Part shown: piece by piece, positions 28,432-37,763 of the stretch
Layout of the letters: each line of letters opens with the position of its first letter
Numbering within the stretch: the first letter of the stretch is position 1
Source of the DNA: Rhizobiaceae bacterium
Lineage (GTDB): Bacteria > Pseudomonadota > Alphaproteobacteria > Rhizobiales > Rhizobiaceae
NCBI GenBank assembly: GCA_017643495.1
Contig: JAEPNK010000003.1
Span: forward strand, 84,602-148,601
Length of the DNA: 64,000 bases
Direction of reading: 5' to 3'
Made by a program: the position numbers and the translations under genes
The notes under the pieces: model-generated
The model's database searches: none
What the model saw: the letters and a program-made list of their open reading frames with translations, nothing else
Told to the model about the DNA's origin: nothing

Positions 28432-29221
28432 CGACAACGGCAAGGATACCGGACTGGTTTCGGAGATCGACCGCGTACAGGAAATGATCAATTCTCCACA
28501 AATGCGGGACATGCGGGAGCGTGTTCGCAAAAAAGGAGATTATATCCGTCCGAAAAATGCGGCGACCATGATCCTGATCGACGGCTCGGGCAGCAAGCTT
28601 CGTGTGCTGATGGGGCGGCGGAACAAAAACCTCAAGTTCATGCCCGGAGCACTGGTTTTTCCAGGTGGCTCCGTCGACCGGCATGACGGTTCGGTCAAGT
28701 CTTGTGACGAGTTGAACGTCATTACCCAAAGCAGGCTGCTTGATGCAATGCGTGGCCGGCCTACCAAACGGGGCGCGCGGGCGCTTGCCATAGCAGCAAT
28801 CCGCGAAGTTGCAGAGGAAAGCGGCCTGTTGATCGGAAAACCGGGGAACTTCTCCTCGGACCATGAGGACTGGGCAGATTTCAACGAACGACAAATCGTG
28901 CCGTCCATGGCAGGCATGAGACTGTTTGCCCGCGCCATCACCCCACCCGGCATGCCGCGACGTTTCGATACATGGTTCTTTCTCGCCCGCTCACATGATG
29001 TGGGCTTTACCCCGGAAGGCGGTTTTGACCCTGACGGTGAACTGGAAGACCTGCAATGGATTACGCCACAGGCCGCCATTCTGGAGAACACGCGAGAGAT
29101 CACCCGTGTCATGCTTGTTGAACTGATCAATCGGCTGCGGCAGGACCCTGATCTGAGTGAAAGTTTTCCCGCCCCCTACTACCACACGATAGGCAGCCAT
29201 TTTCACAAGAAGCTGATATAA
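28415..29221 (+). CDS. Nudix hydrolase
   Basis: 268 residues from the ATG at 28415 (MTNKTDDNGKDTGLVSEIDR), inside the end of the DUF983 gene. The Nudix region has PGALVFPGGSVDRHDGSV, then an insertion, then the helix ALAIAAIREVAEESGLLIG that supplies the REVxEE metal ligands. The split Nudix box is typical of the larger NUDT19-like or CoA/ADP-ribose-type members. The substrate cannot be assigned from sequence. It is co-transcribed with rnr and followed after three bases by an MFS gene. Confidence 0.85.
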   Translation: MTNKTDDNGKDTGLVSEIDRVQEMINSPQMRDMRERVRKKGDYIRPKNAATMILIDGSGSKLRVLMGRRNKNLKFMPGALVFPGGSVDRHDGSVKSCDELNVITQSRLLDAMRGRPTKRGARALAIAAIREVAEESGLLIGKPGNFSSDHEDWADFNERQIVPSMAGMRLFARAITPPGMPRRFDTWFFLARSHDVGFTPEGGFDPDGELEDLQWITPQAAILENTREITRVMLVELINRLRQDPDLSESFPAPYYHTIGSHFHKKLI

Positions 29222-29224
29222 GCC

Positions 29225-30415
29225 ATGTCTGCACTGGTAACGACCCAGATCCGCAAACTGTTTGCGGGAAGTGACGCCCTTGCGGTTTCGGCTGCAATTG
29301 CCAGTGTTTCGGTTGTCGGTACCGGCCTTGGCCTTTCCGGCCCCCTGCTCAGCCTGCTGATGGAAGCAAAAGGGGTTTCCTCGACGCTCAATGGCGCCAA
29401 TACAGCGATGGCCGGTGTTGCGGCCCTGACGATTGTTCCCTTCACAACGGCAATTGCCAGAAAACTAGGCGTGGTCAACGCGTTGCTGATCAACATCCTG
29501 CTGGCTACCGCCTTGTTTCTGTTGTTTTACATAACGGAGCCACTGCCGGCCTGGTTCATTCTCCGGTTTTTCTTCAGTTGCAACCTGGCAATGATTTTCG
29601 TTCTCAGTGAATTCTGGATCAATTCCGCAGCAGCGACGAACAACAGGGGCATGATACTCGGCATTTACGCCACCACACTCAGCATCGGGTTTGCTATCGG
29701 TCCGGCAATCGTTTCCGCCGTGGGCATCCACGGGTTCACACCGTTTGCCATTGGGGCTGGTCTGCTTGCGGCTGCCAGCATACCGGCCTGGATTGCGCGA
29801 CACCGTGGCCCCGTGATGGAGAAGGAAGGGAAAACGCCTTCCATCCTTCCCTACCTGCTGATGGTGCCGCTTGCCACGGGGGCCGCCTTCGTTTTCGGGG
29901 CAGTTGAGCAAACCCAGCTTGCCCTGCTGCCGGTTTTCGGCACACGTTCCGGTTTTGATACAACCGGCGCTGCCCTGTTGCTGACAGTCTTGAGCTGTGG
30001 ACATGTTCTGTTCCAGATTCCGCTGGGTATGTGGAGCGACAGGATCAGCGACCGCAGGATCATCCTGTTGATCTGCACGATCGTCGGTATTGCAGGTTCC
30101 ATCCTTCTGCCGCTTGTCGTCGGCACAACATGGCTGCTGTACCTGATTGTATTCCTTTGGGGGGGAACCGTTGGCGGCCTTTACACGGTCGGCCTTGCCC
30201 ATCTGGGATCACGTCTTTCAGGCTCCGACCTTGCGCAGGCAAATGCCGCATTCATCCTGTGCTACGCGCTTGGAATGTTTGTCGGCCCTCAACTTACCGG
30301 CCTGCTGATGGATGGTTTGGGGCCCGCCGGTTTTGGCATTTCCGTCCTGGTTTTCTTTGTGCTTTATCTTGTTTTGTATCTGTCGCGCCTCAAGGCCCAC
30401 CAGGATGCATCTTAA
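29225..30415 (+). CDS. MFS transporter, YcaD/YfkF-like
   Basis: 396 residues, twelve predicted membrane spans in two sets of six separated by a cytoplasmic loop near 195-210. Motifs resemble the small MFS group around YcaD (FFFSCNLAMIFVLSEFWINS, LGIYATTLSIGFAIGPAI, IPLGMWSDRISDRRIIL with the conserved GxxSDRxxRR-type loop). The substrate is unknown. It starts three bases after the Nudix gene and is the last gene of the topA-rnr run; the next gene begins about 90 bases later. Confidence 0.88.
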   Translation: MSALVTTQIRKLFAGSDALAVSAAIASVSVVGTGLGLSGPLLSLLMEAKGVSSTLNGANTAMAGVAALTIVPFTTAIARKLGVVNALLINILLATALFLLFYITEPLPAWFILRFFFSCNLAMIFVLSEFWINSAAATNNRGMILGIYATTLSIGFAIGPAIVSAVGIHGFTPFAIGAGLLAAASIPAWIARHRGPVMEKEGKTPSILPYLLMVPLATGAAFVFGAVEQTQLALLPVFGTRSGFDTTGAALLLTVLSCGHVLFQIPLGMWSDRISDRRIILLICTIVGIAGSILLPLVVGTTWLLYLIVFLWGGTVGGLYTVGLAHLGSRLSGSDLAQANAAFILCYALGMFVGPQLTGLLMDGLGPAGFGISVLVFFVLYLVLYLSRLKAHQDAS

Positions 30416-30505
30416 CCGGGGCGCAGTGTCGATTTTGTCCATAAATGCTTTGCATTCAACAGCTTCCGAGAATAGCCTTGATGGCGTTACTGGAGCTTTT
30501 ACTTG

Positions 30506-32431
30506 ATGCAATACCACCTGAACGGCTACCGGCCGGGAGATCCTGCCATAGCGGAGCCGGCCGAGACCTATTCACCGGAAAAGACAGGAATACTGCCTGC
30601 CGAAACCGACATACTGATTGTCGGGTGTGGCCCTGCAGGTCTGACGCTTGCCGCACAGCTTTCTGCATTTGACGATATCCGCACCACAATCGTTGAACAG
30701 AAACAGGGCCGGTTGATGGTTGGCCAGGCAGACGGAATTGCCTGCCGGACCGTTGAAATGTTTGAAGCGTTCGGATTCGCAGAGAAAGTTCTGAAGGAAG
30801 CCTATTGGGTCAATGAAACCGTTTTCTGGCGACCGGACAGTGACACACCTGAAAACATTGTTCGCGGTGACCGTATCCAGGATACCGAAGACGGGCTGTC
30901 GGAATTCCCCCATGTGATTCTCAACCAGGCGCGGGTTCATGATTTCTATCTGGACGTGATGGAGAATGCCCCTTCCCGGCTTGTTCCGGTCTATGACCAC
31001 AAACTCATTCACCTCAAGACCGACCCGGATGCGGACTTGCCGGTAAAGGCTGTTTTCGAACAGACCGACAAGGACGGCAACACGCAGCAACATACGGTCT
31101 CTGCACGGTATATCGTCGGATGTGACGGCGCACGAAGCAGTGTGCGAAAACTGCTCGGAGAAGCGCTTGTTGGCGATTCTTCCAACAAGGCCTGGGGTGT
31201 CATGGATGTGCTGGCCGTTACCGATTTTCCGGACATCCGGCTGAAAACCGTGATCCGGTCGTCGAAGGAAGGCAGCATACTGATCATCCCTCGCGAAGGC
31301 GGGTACATGGTCCGCTTCTATATCGAACTGGACAAGCTGAACAAGGATGAGCGGGTTTCGCATCGCAACATTACGGCAGACGACCTTATTGCTGCTGCCG
31401 AACGCATCCTTCACCCTTATTCCCTTGATGTGAAAGAGGTTGCCTGGTGGTCAGTATACGAGATCGGGCAAAGGCTCTGTGAACGGTTCGACAACCGCTC
31501 TGACACCGGCAGTGACGAATTCCAGGCCAGTGCGTTCATTGCCGGTGATGCCTGTCACACACACAGTCCCAAGGCCGGACAGGGCATGAATGTATCGATG
31601 GGTGATGCATTCAACCTCGGCTGGAAACTCGCTGCTGTGTTGCGAGGCCAGGCAGGAACCGAACTGCTTGCCACCTATTCGGCTGAACGCCAAACAGTGG
31701 CGCAGGAACTGATTGATTTCGACCGGGAATTTGCCCGCATGTTCGCGACACAGGATGATGGCAGCAACGAAACGTCCGGCGAAACTGTCGACCCTGGAAA
31801 ATTCCAGGAATATTTTGTCAAGCATGGCCGCTTCACTGCCGGTACGGCAATCCGTTACTACCCTTCGCTTATTACGCAGGATGCAGGGCATCAGGAACTG
31901 GCCACCGGATTTCCGGTCGGCATGCGGTTTCATTCAGCGCCGGCCATCTGCCTTGGTGATGCAAAGCCCGTTCACCTTGGACATCAGGTGAAGGCAGACG
32001 GTCGCTGGAGAATTTTTGTATTTGCTGATCGTGCATCTCCGCACGATCCCCAGTCACGTCTGGCAAAATTATGCAGTTTCCTGGCTGAATCCGCTCAATC
32101 GCCGGTCCTGAAATATACGCCAAAAGAAACCGATATTGATTCCGTGATAGATGTGCGTGCTGTCTTCCAGCAACCCCATCGTGAACTGGCAATCGGGGCC
32201 ATGCCCACCTTCCTGCTGCCACGAAAAGGAAAGTACGAACTGGTTGATTATGAGAAAATGTTCTGCCCCGACCCTGTTCGCGGGGATGTTTTTTCCATGC
32301 GGGGCATCAACAGGGATGAAGGCTGTATCGTTGTTGTAAGGCCCGACCAGTATGTCGCAAGCATACTGCCCCTCGACAGTCATGATGCTTTGACCGGTTT
32401 TTTTGACCGCTTCATGCTTTTGCCCGAATAA
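30506..32431 (+). CDS. FAD-dependent aromatic-ring monooxygenase
   Basis: 641 residues from the ATG at 30506; a TTG one codon earlier is less likely. The dinucleotide motif ILIVGCGPAGLTLAAQL begins near residue 35, the second FAD motif GDACHTHSPKAGQGMNVSM near 348, and a C-terminal thioredoxin-like domain follows. This is the phenol 2-monooxygenase / 3-hydroxybenzoate 4-monooxygenase (MobA) architecture. The aromatic substrate cannot be read from the sequence. No ring-cleavage genes lie nearby, so it may act in a single-step conversion. It is followed by the beta-lactamase gene. Confidence 0.87.
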   Translation: MQYHLNGYRPGDPAIAEPAETYSPEKTGILPAETDILIVGCGPAGLTLAAQLSAFDDIRTTIVEQKQGRLMVGQADGIACRTVEMFEAFGFAEKVLKEAYWVNETVFWRPDSDTPENIVRGDRIQDTEDGLSEFPHVILNQARVHDFYLDVMENAPSRLVPVYDHKLIHLKTDPDADLPVKAVFEQTDKDGNTQQHTVSARYIVGCDGARSSVRKLLGEALVGDSSNKAWGVMDVLAVTDFPDIRLKTVIRSSKEGSILIIPREGGYMVRFYIELDKLNKDERVSHRNITADDLIAAAERILHPYSLDVKEVAWWSVYEIGQRLCERFDNRSDTGSDEFQASAFIAGDACHTHSPKAGQGMNVSMGDAFNLGWKLAAVLRGQAGTELLATYSAERQTVAQELIDFDREFARMFATQDDGSNETSGETVDPGKFQEYFVKHGRFTAGTAIRYYPSLITQDAGHQELATGFPVGMRFHSAPAICLGDAKPVHLGHQVKADGRWRIFVFADRASPHDPQSRLAKLCSFLAESAQSPVLKYTPKETDIDSVIDVRAVFQQPHRELAIGAMPTFLLPRKGKYELVDYEKMFCPDPVRGDVFSMRGINRDEGCIVVVRPDQYVASILPLDSHDALTGFFDRFMLLPE

Positions 32432-32467
32432 CCGGTCACCACTTCCTTTTCATTTCGGAACGCGTAG

Positions 32468-33262
32468 ATGTCCTTTAAACCCTTGCTTCTCGTAACTGCC
32501 CTTTTGCTTGGCCTTGTACAACATGCCCAGGCTGAGACCGTTGTCCTGCGTGATGACCTGGCCTCGCTGTTTGCCAGTCAGGGAACCCGGGGCACATTCG
32601 TGCTTCTGGACGTTGCCGAGAACAAATTCACCCTCATCAACGCGAAACGGGCACGCAAACCGGGAATACCGGCCTCGACCTTCAAGGTGGCCAACAGTCT
32701 TGTTGCGCTCGAAACCGGTGTGATCCGGGACGAAGAGGAAATCATTCCCTATGGAGGGAAACCGCAATTCCTGAAGGTCTGGGAACAAGACATGTCGCTT
32801 CGGGATGCGATCAGGGTATCAAACCTTGCCGTTTACAGGGAACTGGCCCGAAGGATCGGTCTGGAGCGTTATCGTGAATGGCTTGCGCGTCTGGACTATG
32901 GCAATGCAAAACCCGGCACCGATCTTGAGAATTTCTGGATCAGGGGACCGCTGAAAATCAGTGCAGTCGAACAGGCACGGTTTCTGGCAAGGTTGGCAGA
33001 AGAAAAACTGCCCCTTTCAGTTGAAACCCAGGCCAAGGTCAAGGACATCATGATTCTGGAGAAGCGGGGAGAAAAAGTGCTGCACGGCAAGACCGGATGG
33101 ACCACCACGCCCGATCCCGATCTTGGCTGGTTTGTCGGGTGGGTGGAAAACGGCGGCAGGCTCCATGCTTTCGCACTGAACATGGATATGGGTTCCAGAA
33201 AAGATGCGCCGAAGCGCAAGGACCTCAGTATAAAGTTTCTGGAGGCTCTGAAAATCTACTGA
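32468..33262 (+). CDS. Class D (OXA-type) beta-lactamase family protein
   Basis: 264 residues with a signal peptide (MSFKPLLLVTALLLGLVQHA, cleavage near AQA22). Class D motifs fall at standard positions: S70-TF-K73 (PASTFKVANS), S118-N-L120 in place of the usual SxV, Y144-G-N146 (LDYGNAK), W157, and K208-T-G210 (HGKTGW) followed by WFVGW. The spacing fits a functional serine hydrolase in the periplasm; the Leu at 120 is a small departure. It is chromosomal and lacks mobile elements or integron signals. Whether it confers resistance or has a house-keeping role is unknown. Its 3-prime end converges with queE. Confidence 0.9.
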   Translation: MSFKPLLLVTALLLGLVQHAQAETVVLRDDLASLFASQGTRGTFVLLDVAENKFTLINAKRARKPGIPASTFKVANSLVALETGVIRDEEEIIPYGGKPQFLKVWEQDMSLRDAIRVSNLAVYRELARRIGLERYREWLARLDYGNAKPGTDLENFWIRGPLKISAVEQARFLARLAEEKLPLSVETQAKVKDIMILEKRGEKVLHGKTGWTTTPDPDLGWFVGWVENGGRLHAFALNMDMGSRKDAPKRKDLSIKFLEALKIY

Positions 33263-33274
33263 CCTGATACCGGG

Positions 33275-33997
33275 TCAGACGCCGCGCTTGTTTCCCCAGA
33301 CGAGAACATGAAGCTGGGGAAGAATCCGGGCAGAAAACCACTGGTCCTGCAAACAACGCTCCACCAGCCATTCGTAACGGTTCATGATGCCGTCCATGTC
33401 AATCGTTTCATCATCGCCGACGGGCGGTGTATGGTTGCCGGGTTGAAGGTAGAATGGAAAACCGGAATAGCGTGATGCCACTCCCTTTGCCCACTGGTAG
33501 TCTGCCTCATCAAACACCACAACCTTGAGAACTGTCTTCGGTTTGCCTTTGGCATTCGCAAGGCACTCGTCAAATGTATCCCAGTTCACATCCTCTCCCG
33601 AAGATGGCGGCTTTGGACTCAGGACGAGCACATCAAGTTCGCAAAACCAGTCCCTGGCAACCGAACCCTGCGTCTCCATGGCAAAACGGTAGCCTTTCCC
33701 GTGGCCAAGGCTGACCAGTTCTCCCAGCGGCTGTATGGCAGGATTTCCGCCGGAAAGTGTCACCATCAGCGGCTTGCCGGATGAAAGGTCCGTGATCTCT
33801 GCAAACACCTCTTCACAGGTCATCGGCTCCCAGGAATGGCGATAGTCACTGTCCACGGCATGCATGCTGTCACACCACACACAACGGTAATCGCAACCTC
33901 CTGTACGGACAAAAACCGTTGGTTCGCCGATCAGTGCGCCCTCACCTTGAATGGTCGGACCGAAAATTTCGGCAATACGCAGAGTATTATCAGACAT
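33275..33997 (-). CDS. queE: 7-carboxy-7-deazaguanine synthase QueE
   Basis: 240 residues from [20 protein letters not shown]. It is a radical-SAM enzyme with the CxxxCxxC cluster motif in [16 protein letters not shown] near residues 31-46, followed by [14 protein letters not shown]. QueE makes 7-carboxy-7-deazaguanine from the QueD product, for queuosine and related bases. An upstream in-frame start at 34048 would reach into queD and is not favoured. The start codon lies inside the end of queD, so the genes are coupled. Confidence 0.95.
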   Translation of the reverse strand: MSDNTLRIAEIFGPTIQGEGALIGEPTVFVRTGGCDYRCVWCDSMHAVDSDYRHSWEPMTCEEVFAEITDLSSGKPLMVTLSGGNPAIQPLGELVSLGHGKGYRFAMETQGSVARDWFCELDVLVLSPKPPSSGEDVNWDTFDECLANAKGKPKTVLKVVVFDEADYQWAKGVASRYSGFPFYLQPGNHTPPVGDDETIDMDGIMNRYEWLVERCLQDQWFSARILPQLHVLVWGNKRGV

Positions 33998-34352
33998 CAG
34001 GCCGGTATTCCGCCCATGTTTTCGGCGTTTCACTGACCATGACGGCACTTACCTCGCCCCAGCGTGCTGCACACCATTCATAGAGTGTTTTGGCGAGAAA
34101 TTCCGCCGTAATAGCGTCATGTCCGAATACATCGTTCAGGTGACGGTGATCGAGTTCGTCATCGATATAGGATTTCAATGGCCCCAGTTCGCGGTAATCC
34201 CGGACAAAGCCGTAAGGATCGAGTTCCTCGGCCGTTAATTCAACGCGGACAATATAGTTGTGGCCATGCAGGCGGGCACAAGGGTGTTCTTTCGGCAAGG
34301 CAGTCAACTGGTGGGAAGCGGAGAAGTGAAACTCCTTCGTTATGCGGAACAT
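33990..34352 (-). CDS. queD: 6-carboxytetrahydropterin synthase QueD
   Basis: 120 residues of the QueD/6-pyruvoyl-tetrahydropterin synthase family. The zinc histidines are in FHFSASHQL and [10 protein letters not shown], with [23 protein letters not shown] in the core. It turns dihydroneopterin triphosphate into 6-carboxy-tetrahydropterin, the substrate of QueE. It overlaps queE by eight bases and its start shares a base with the queC stop. Confidence 0.95.
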   Translation of the reverse strand: MFRITKEFHFSASHQLTALPKEHPCARLHGHNYIVRVELTAEELDPYGFVRDYRELGPLKSYIDDELDHRHLNDVFGHDAITAEFLAKTLYEWCAARWGEVSAVMVSETPKTWAEYRPDV

Positions 34353-35050
34353 CAGGCTGCTCCCTTTTCAACGGCCTTTAGCCAGTAATCGGGATCTTCA
34401 TACTGTGTCGGATCCTCCACCCCGGCCAGATGAAAGGCCTCGCGGCGCTCGACACAGGTTCCGCAAGCTCCACAATGCAGTTCGCCGCCCTTGTAGCAGG
34501 ACCAGGTTTCCGCGAAGGGAACATCTATTGCTGCACCGGCGGCAACAATCTCCGATTTCGGGGAATTCACGAACGGTGTGTAGAGGGAAACATCGGCATA
34601 ACCATCAAGTGCCTGTTTCTGCATTGCTTCAAACGACTTGATGAACTCCGGTCTGCAATCGGGATAAATGAAATGGTCACCGCCATGAACCGCCGTTGCC
34701 ACAGCGTCGGCTCCCCGTGAGGCTGCAACACCGAATGCAATCGCAAGCATGATGGCATTGCGGTTCGGTACAATTGTGATTTTCATGGTTTCTTCGGCAT
34801 AATGCCCATCGGGTACGTCGACATTGTCTGTCAGTGCCGACCCGGTAAGATGGGCGCCGATTGCCCTGATATCTATCGTTTCATGCGGCACGCCAAGACG
34901 CGCGGCTGCACGGGCTGCATAGTCAAGCTCCTTGCTGTGGCGCTGGCCATAGTTAAAAGACAGCAAGGCAAGCAATTCATGCTCGCTTGCAATTTTGTGC
35001 GACAGCACAACGGAATCAAGTCCGCCTGAACAGACGGCAATGGTTTTCAT
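34352..35050 (-). CDS. queC: 7-cyano-7-deazaguanine synthase QueC
   Basis: 232 residues. The PP-loop ATP motif CSGGLDSVVLSHK is at the N terminus and the zinc site CYKGGELHCGACGTCVERREAF near the C terminus. QueC converts CDG to preQ0. It leads the queC-queD-queE operon. The 273 bases upstream to rpmG were read for a preQ1 riboswitch and no convincing one was seen. Confidence 0.96.
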   Translation of the reverse strand: MKTIAVCSGGLDSVVLSHKIASEHELLALLSFNYGQRHSKELDYAARAAARLGVPHETIDIRAIGAHLTGSALTDNVDVPDGHYAEETMKITIVPNRNAIMLAIAFGVAASRGADAVATAVHGGDHFIYPDCRPEFIKSFEAMQKQALDGYADVSLYTPFVNSPKSEIVAAGAAIDVPFAETWSCYKGGELHCGACGTCVERREAFHLAGVEDPTQYEDPDYWLKAVEKGAA

Positions 35051-35323
35051 GGTTTTGACCCTTGTTTTCGCTTCTTTCCAAGTACCCGGCCAAATACCGG
35101 CATACTCTTCACCGGGTAGGCTGCGACCGGCTCAACGCGGTGATATCAAACATCGTGTGGCATGGGAAGCACCTGCGGGAAAGCAAACTTGTCGATCTTC
35201 GTGTCGATGATCGATGCCGGGGCCTTGACTTTTGGCAAGTGATGCGTAATTTGCGCCTCAATTCGGGCCGCCCGTGCGCGGCCCCATTTCTTTCCTCCGC
35301 TTCGAGATACGGGAACCAGGACA

Positions 35324-35491
35324 ATGGCAAAGGCCACAACCATCAAGATCAAGCTGCAAAGCACGGCCGATACGGGCTATTTCTACGTAACCAAGAAAAA
35401 CAGCCGTACCATGACCGAGAAAATGACCAAGCGCAAATACGACCCGATTGCCAAAAAGCATGTCGAGTTCAAGGAAGCGAAAATCAAGTAA
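35324..35491 (+). CDS. rpmG: 50S ribosomal protein L33
   Basis: 55 residues, too short for usual ORF cut-offs: it begins [20 protein letters not shown] and ends with the L33 signature [18 protein letters not shown]. There is no CxxC pair, so this is the zinc-independent form. CCAGGA lies upstream of the ATG. It is followed after 22 bases by a good terminator. In relatives rpmG often follows the rnr-DUF983-Nudix run; here several genes intervene. Confidence 0.97.
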   Translation: MAKATTIKIKLQSTADTGYFYVTKKNSRTMTEKMTKRKYDPIAKKHVEFKEAKIK

Positions 35492-35513
35492 TTTCGATTC
35501 TGCGCAACTATTT

Positions 35514-35542
35514 GGAAGCCGCCTTCACGGGCGGCTTTTTTG
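35514..35542 (+). terminator. Rho-independent terminator of rpmG
   Basis: AAGCCGCC (35516-35523), a six-base loop, GGCGGCTT (35530-35537) and a run of six T from 35536. It ends the rpmG transcript and separates it from the riboswitch-controlled thi operon. Confidence 0.9.
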
Positions 35543-35645
35543 TTTGCGCTTTGCCGCCTTCACCTGCTGTTCAAACCGGCAACAGCCCGGCAATCACCAA
35601 CGTATAACCATTGAATTGTTCCCGCTTAAGGGTTATCTAAAACCT

Positions 35646-35745
35646 GTCCGTCGGAGTGCCCAGACTAATCGTGGGCTGAGAGTCGCGCGCAGCGTCAATT
35701 CGTCGAACCTGATCCGGATCATTCCGGCGTAGGGAACGGGAAACG
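35646..35745 (+). promoter_or_regulatory. TPP riboswitch (THI element) of the thi operon
   Basis: The conserved parts appear in order: GTCGGAGTGCCC (P1/P2 start), GGGCTGAGAG (35674-35683), CCTGATCCGGATCATTCCGG (35708-35727) and CGTAGGGAACGG. This is a standard thiamin-pyrophosphate aptamer, about 45 bases before thiO. When TPP is bound it should reduce expression of thiOSGEF. No strong terminator is seen between the aptamer and the ATG, so translational control is more likely. Confidence 0.95.
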
Positions 35746-35791
35746 TCACGGCTGATGGTTCCCGAAAATAACGGGATTTGCAGACAGCCAG

Positions 35792-36805
35792 ATGAGTAAA
35801 GCACCAGTCATTATTGCAGGATCAGGCGTTGCGGGCCTTTGCGCGGCAACGGAACTGCTGTCACGCGGCATGACGGTAGAACTTGTTGATCGTGCAGAAA
35901 AAGCCGGTCCGCATGGCTGCTCTTGGTGGGCTGGCGGCATGCTTGCGCCCTGGTGCGAGGGGGAAAGCACCGAGGAAATCGTTGTTCGGCTCGGAACAGA
36001 ATCAATCGATTGGTGGGAGAAAAGTGGCGTTCAGGTCACCCGCAACGGCTCACTTGTCGTGGCGCTTGGCCGAGACCGTAACGAACTCAAGCGGTTTGGG
36101 CGCAGAACAGGCAACTTTCGGGAAGTCGATGCTTCGAGGATAGGTGAACTTGAACCGGATATGGAAGGCAAGTTTTCCAGCGGCCTGTATTTTCCTGATG
36201 AAGCGCATATTTCTCCACGTGATGCGCTTCGGGTTCTGGAACAAAACCTGACCGGAAAAGGCGGTACTTTCACAAATCGCGAGATCGGTTCACTGGAAGA
36301 ACTGGCGGACCAGAACCCGGATTCGCTGATTGTGGACTGCCGGGGACTTGAAGCAAAAGACCGGTTGCCCGACCTCAGAGGTGTAAAGGGAGAGATGCTG
36401 ATACTCTCCTGCCCGGAAATCAGACTTTCACGACCGGTCCGCCTTCTGCATCCGCGTATTCCGCTATACATCGTTCCAAGAGGTGACGGTGTTTACATGC
36501 TCGGAGCGACACAGCTTGAAAGCGGCAACCGTTCACGCATTTCAGCCCGCTCCATGCTTGAATTGCTGAGCGCCGCCTACGCGCTCAACCCGGCATTCGG
36601 AGAGGCTGAAATCCTGGAAACAGGGGTCGATGCCCGGCCGGCTTTTCCTGACAACCTGCCCCGTATCAGCCGGTCAGGAAACATCATTTCGCTGAACGGG
36701 CTGTTCCGGCACGGCTATCTGCTGGCACCAGCAATGGCACGGATGCTTGGCGAATACATTTGCGACAACAAAAAACCGGAGGTTTGGCATGAATATCCAG
36801 CTTAA
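35792..36805 (+). CDS. thiO: Glycine oxidase-like FAD protein ThiO
   Basis: 337 residues of the DAO family. An N-terminal FAD motif IIAGSGVAGLCAATELLSRG begins near residue 6, and the C-terminal region has DARPAFPDNLPRISRSG and LNGLFRHGYLLAPAMARML. ThiO oxidises glycine to the imine used by ThiG in thiazole synthesis, replacing ThiH of anaerobes. It is the first gene after the TPP riboswitch. Its end overlaps thiS by 17 bases. Confidence 0.93.
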   Translation: MSKAPVIIAGSGVAGLCAATELLSRGMTVELVDRAEKAGPHGCSWWAGGMLAPWCEGESTEEIVVRLGTESIDWWEKSGVQVTRNGSLVVALGRDRNELKRFGRRTGNFREVDASRIGELEPDMEGKFSSGLYFPDEAHISPRDALRVLEQNLTGKGGTFTNREIGSLEELADQNPDSLIVDCRGLEAKDRLPDLRGVKGEMLILSCPEIRLSRPVRLLHPRIPLYIVPRGDGVYMLGATQLESGNRSRISARSMLELLSAAYALNPAFGEAEILETGVDARPAFPDNLPRISRSGNIISLNGLFRHGYLLAPAMARMLGEYICDNKKPEVWHEYPA

Positions 36806-36986
36806 CGGAGAAATGAAACAGACAGATGCAGCGACGCTTGAAGCCCTGCTCGATGAGCACGGCTTTGGTGGCGCAAAGATTGCAACCGCCCTCAATGGCG
36901 AGTTTGTCCCTGCCCCCCTGCGCGCATCCACAAAGCTCAAGGATGGCGACCGGCTGGAAGTCCTGGCGCCGATGCAGGGAGGGTGA
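36789..36986 (+). CDS. thiS: Sulfur-carrier protein ThiS
   Basis: 65 residues from the ATG at 36789 (MNIQLNGEMKQTDAATLEAL), ubiquitin-like, ending in the required di-glycine (LAPMQGG) that ThiF adenylates and that becomes the thiocarboxylate. The start is inside the end of thiO and thiG begins three bases after its stop. Confidence 0.95.
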   Translation: MNIQLNGEMKQTDAATLEALLDEHGFGGAKIATALNGEFVPAPLRASTKLKDGDRLEVLAPMQGG

Positions 36987-36989
36987 ACC

Positions 36990-37763
36990 GTGCGTGAATT
37001 TTACGGAACCAGCCTGCCAAATCCCTTGATGCTGGGAACAGCGCAGTACCCCTCGCCTGCCATCCTGGCAGATGCTTTCAGGCGAAGCGGCGCCGGAGTG
37101 GCAACTGTCTCGCTGCGGCGTGAGAGCGGTACGGACCGGGCCGGACAGGAATTCTGGAAACTGATCAATGATCTTGGGGTTCTCGTCCTGCCCAATACCG
37201 CAGGTTGCCACAGCGTGAAGGAAGCCGTCACAACCGCCCACATGGCACGCGAAATGTTTGACACAAAATGGATCAAGCTTGAGGTGATCGGTGAGGATGA
37301 CACGCTTCAGCCTGATGTTTTCGGCCTCGTGGAAGCAGCGAAGATCCTCACTGATGAGGGTTTTCAGGTTTTCCCCTACACCACTGAAGACCTTGTAGTT
37401 GCAGACAAATTGCTGAATGCCGGCTGCGAAGTCCTGATGCCATGGGGTGCGCCCATCGGTTCGGGACTGGGGCTCAACAATGTTTTCGGACTGCGCGCCA
37501 TGCGTGCCCATTTCCCCGATGTTCCGCTGGTTGTTGATGCCGGGCTGGGCTTGCCATCCCATGCCGCCGCAGCGATGGAACTTGGCTATGACGCAGTGCT
37601 GCTCAATACGGCTGTTGCAAAAGCCGGCGACCCGGCCGCCATGGCCGAAGCGTTTTCAAAGGCAATCGAAGCGGGAAAGATCGCGCATGATTCCGACCCG
37701 ATGGAAATTCGCGACATGGCAAGCCCCTCCACCCCGGTAATCGGAAAGGCATTTTTATCATGA
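36990..37763 (+). CDS. thiG: Thiazole synthase ThiG
   Basis: 257 residues with a TIM barrel. The Schiff-base lysine is in [18 protein letters not shown] and the phosphate site in [15 protein letters not shown], followed by [20 protein letters not shown]. ThiG joins deoxyxylulose phosphate, dehydroglycine (from ThiO) and ThiS sulfur. The start is GTG, three bases after thiS. It overlaps thiE by four bases. Confidence 0.97.
   Translation: MREFYGTSLPNPLMLGTAQYPSPAILADAFRRSGAGVATVSLRRESGTDRAGQEFWKLINDLGVLVLPNTAGCHSVKEAVTTAHMAREMFDTKWIKLEVIGEDDTLQPDVFGLVEAAKILTDEGFQVFPYTTEDLVVADKLLNAGCEVLMPWGAPIGSGLGLNNVFGLRAMRAHFPDVPLVVDAGLGLPSHAAAAMELGYDAVLLNTAVAKAGDPAAMAEAFSKAIEAGKIAHDSDPMEIRDMASPSTPVIGKAFLS

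Noticed and set aside
35051..35323. Possible preQ1 riboswitch upstream of queC
   Set aside because: No preQ1-I or preQ1-II aptamer core was seen on the minus strand.
35146..35364. 72-codon minus-strand frame with a hydrophobic start ([20 protein letters not shown])
   Set aside because: It overlaps the start of rpmG in antisense and lacks a good ribosome site; it is possible but not supported.
35062..35607. 181-codon plus-strand frame across the rpmG region
   Set aside because: It overlaps rpmG in another frame and crosses the rpmG terminator; composition is not protein-like.
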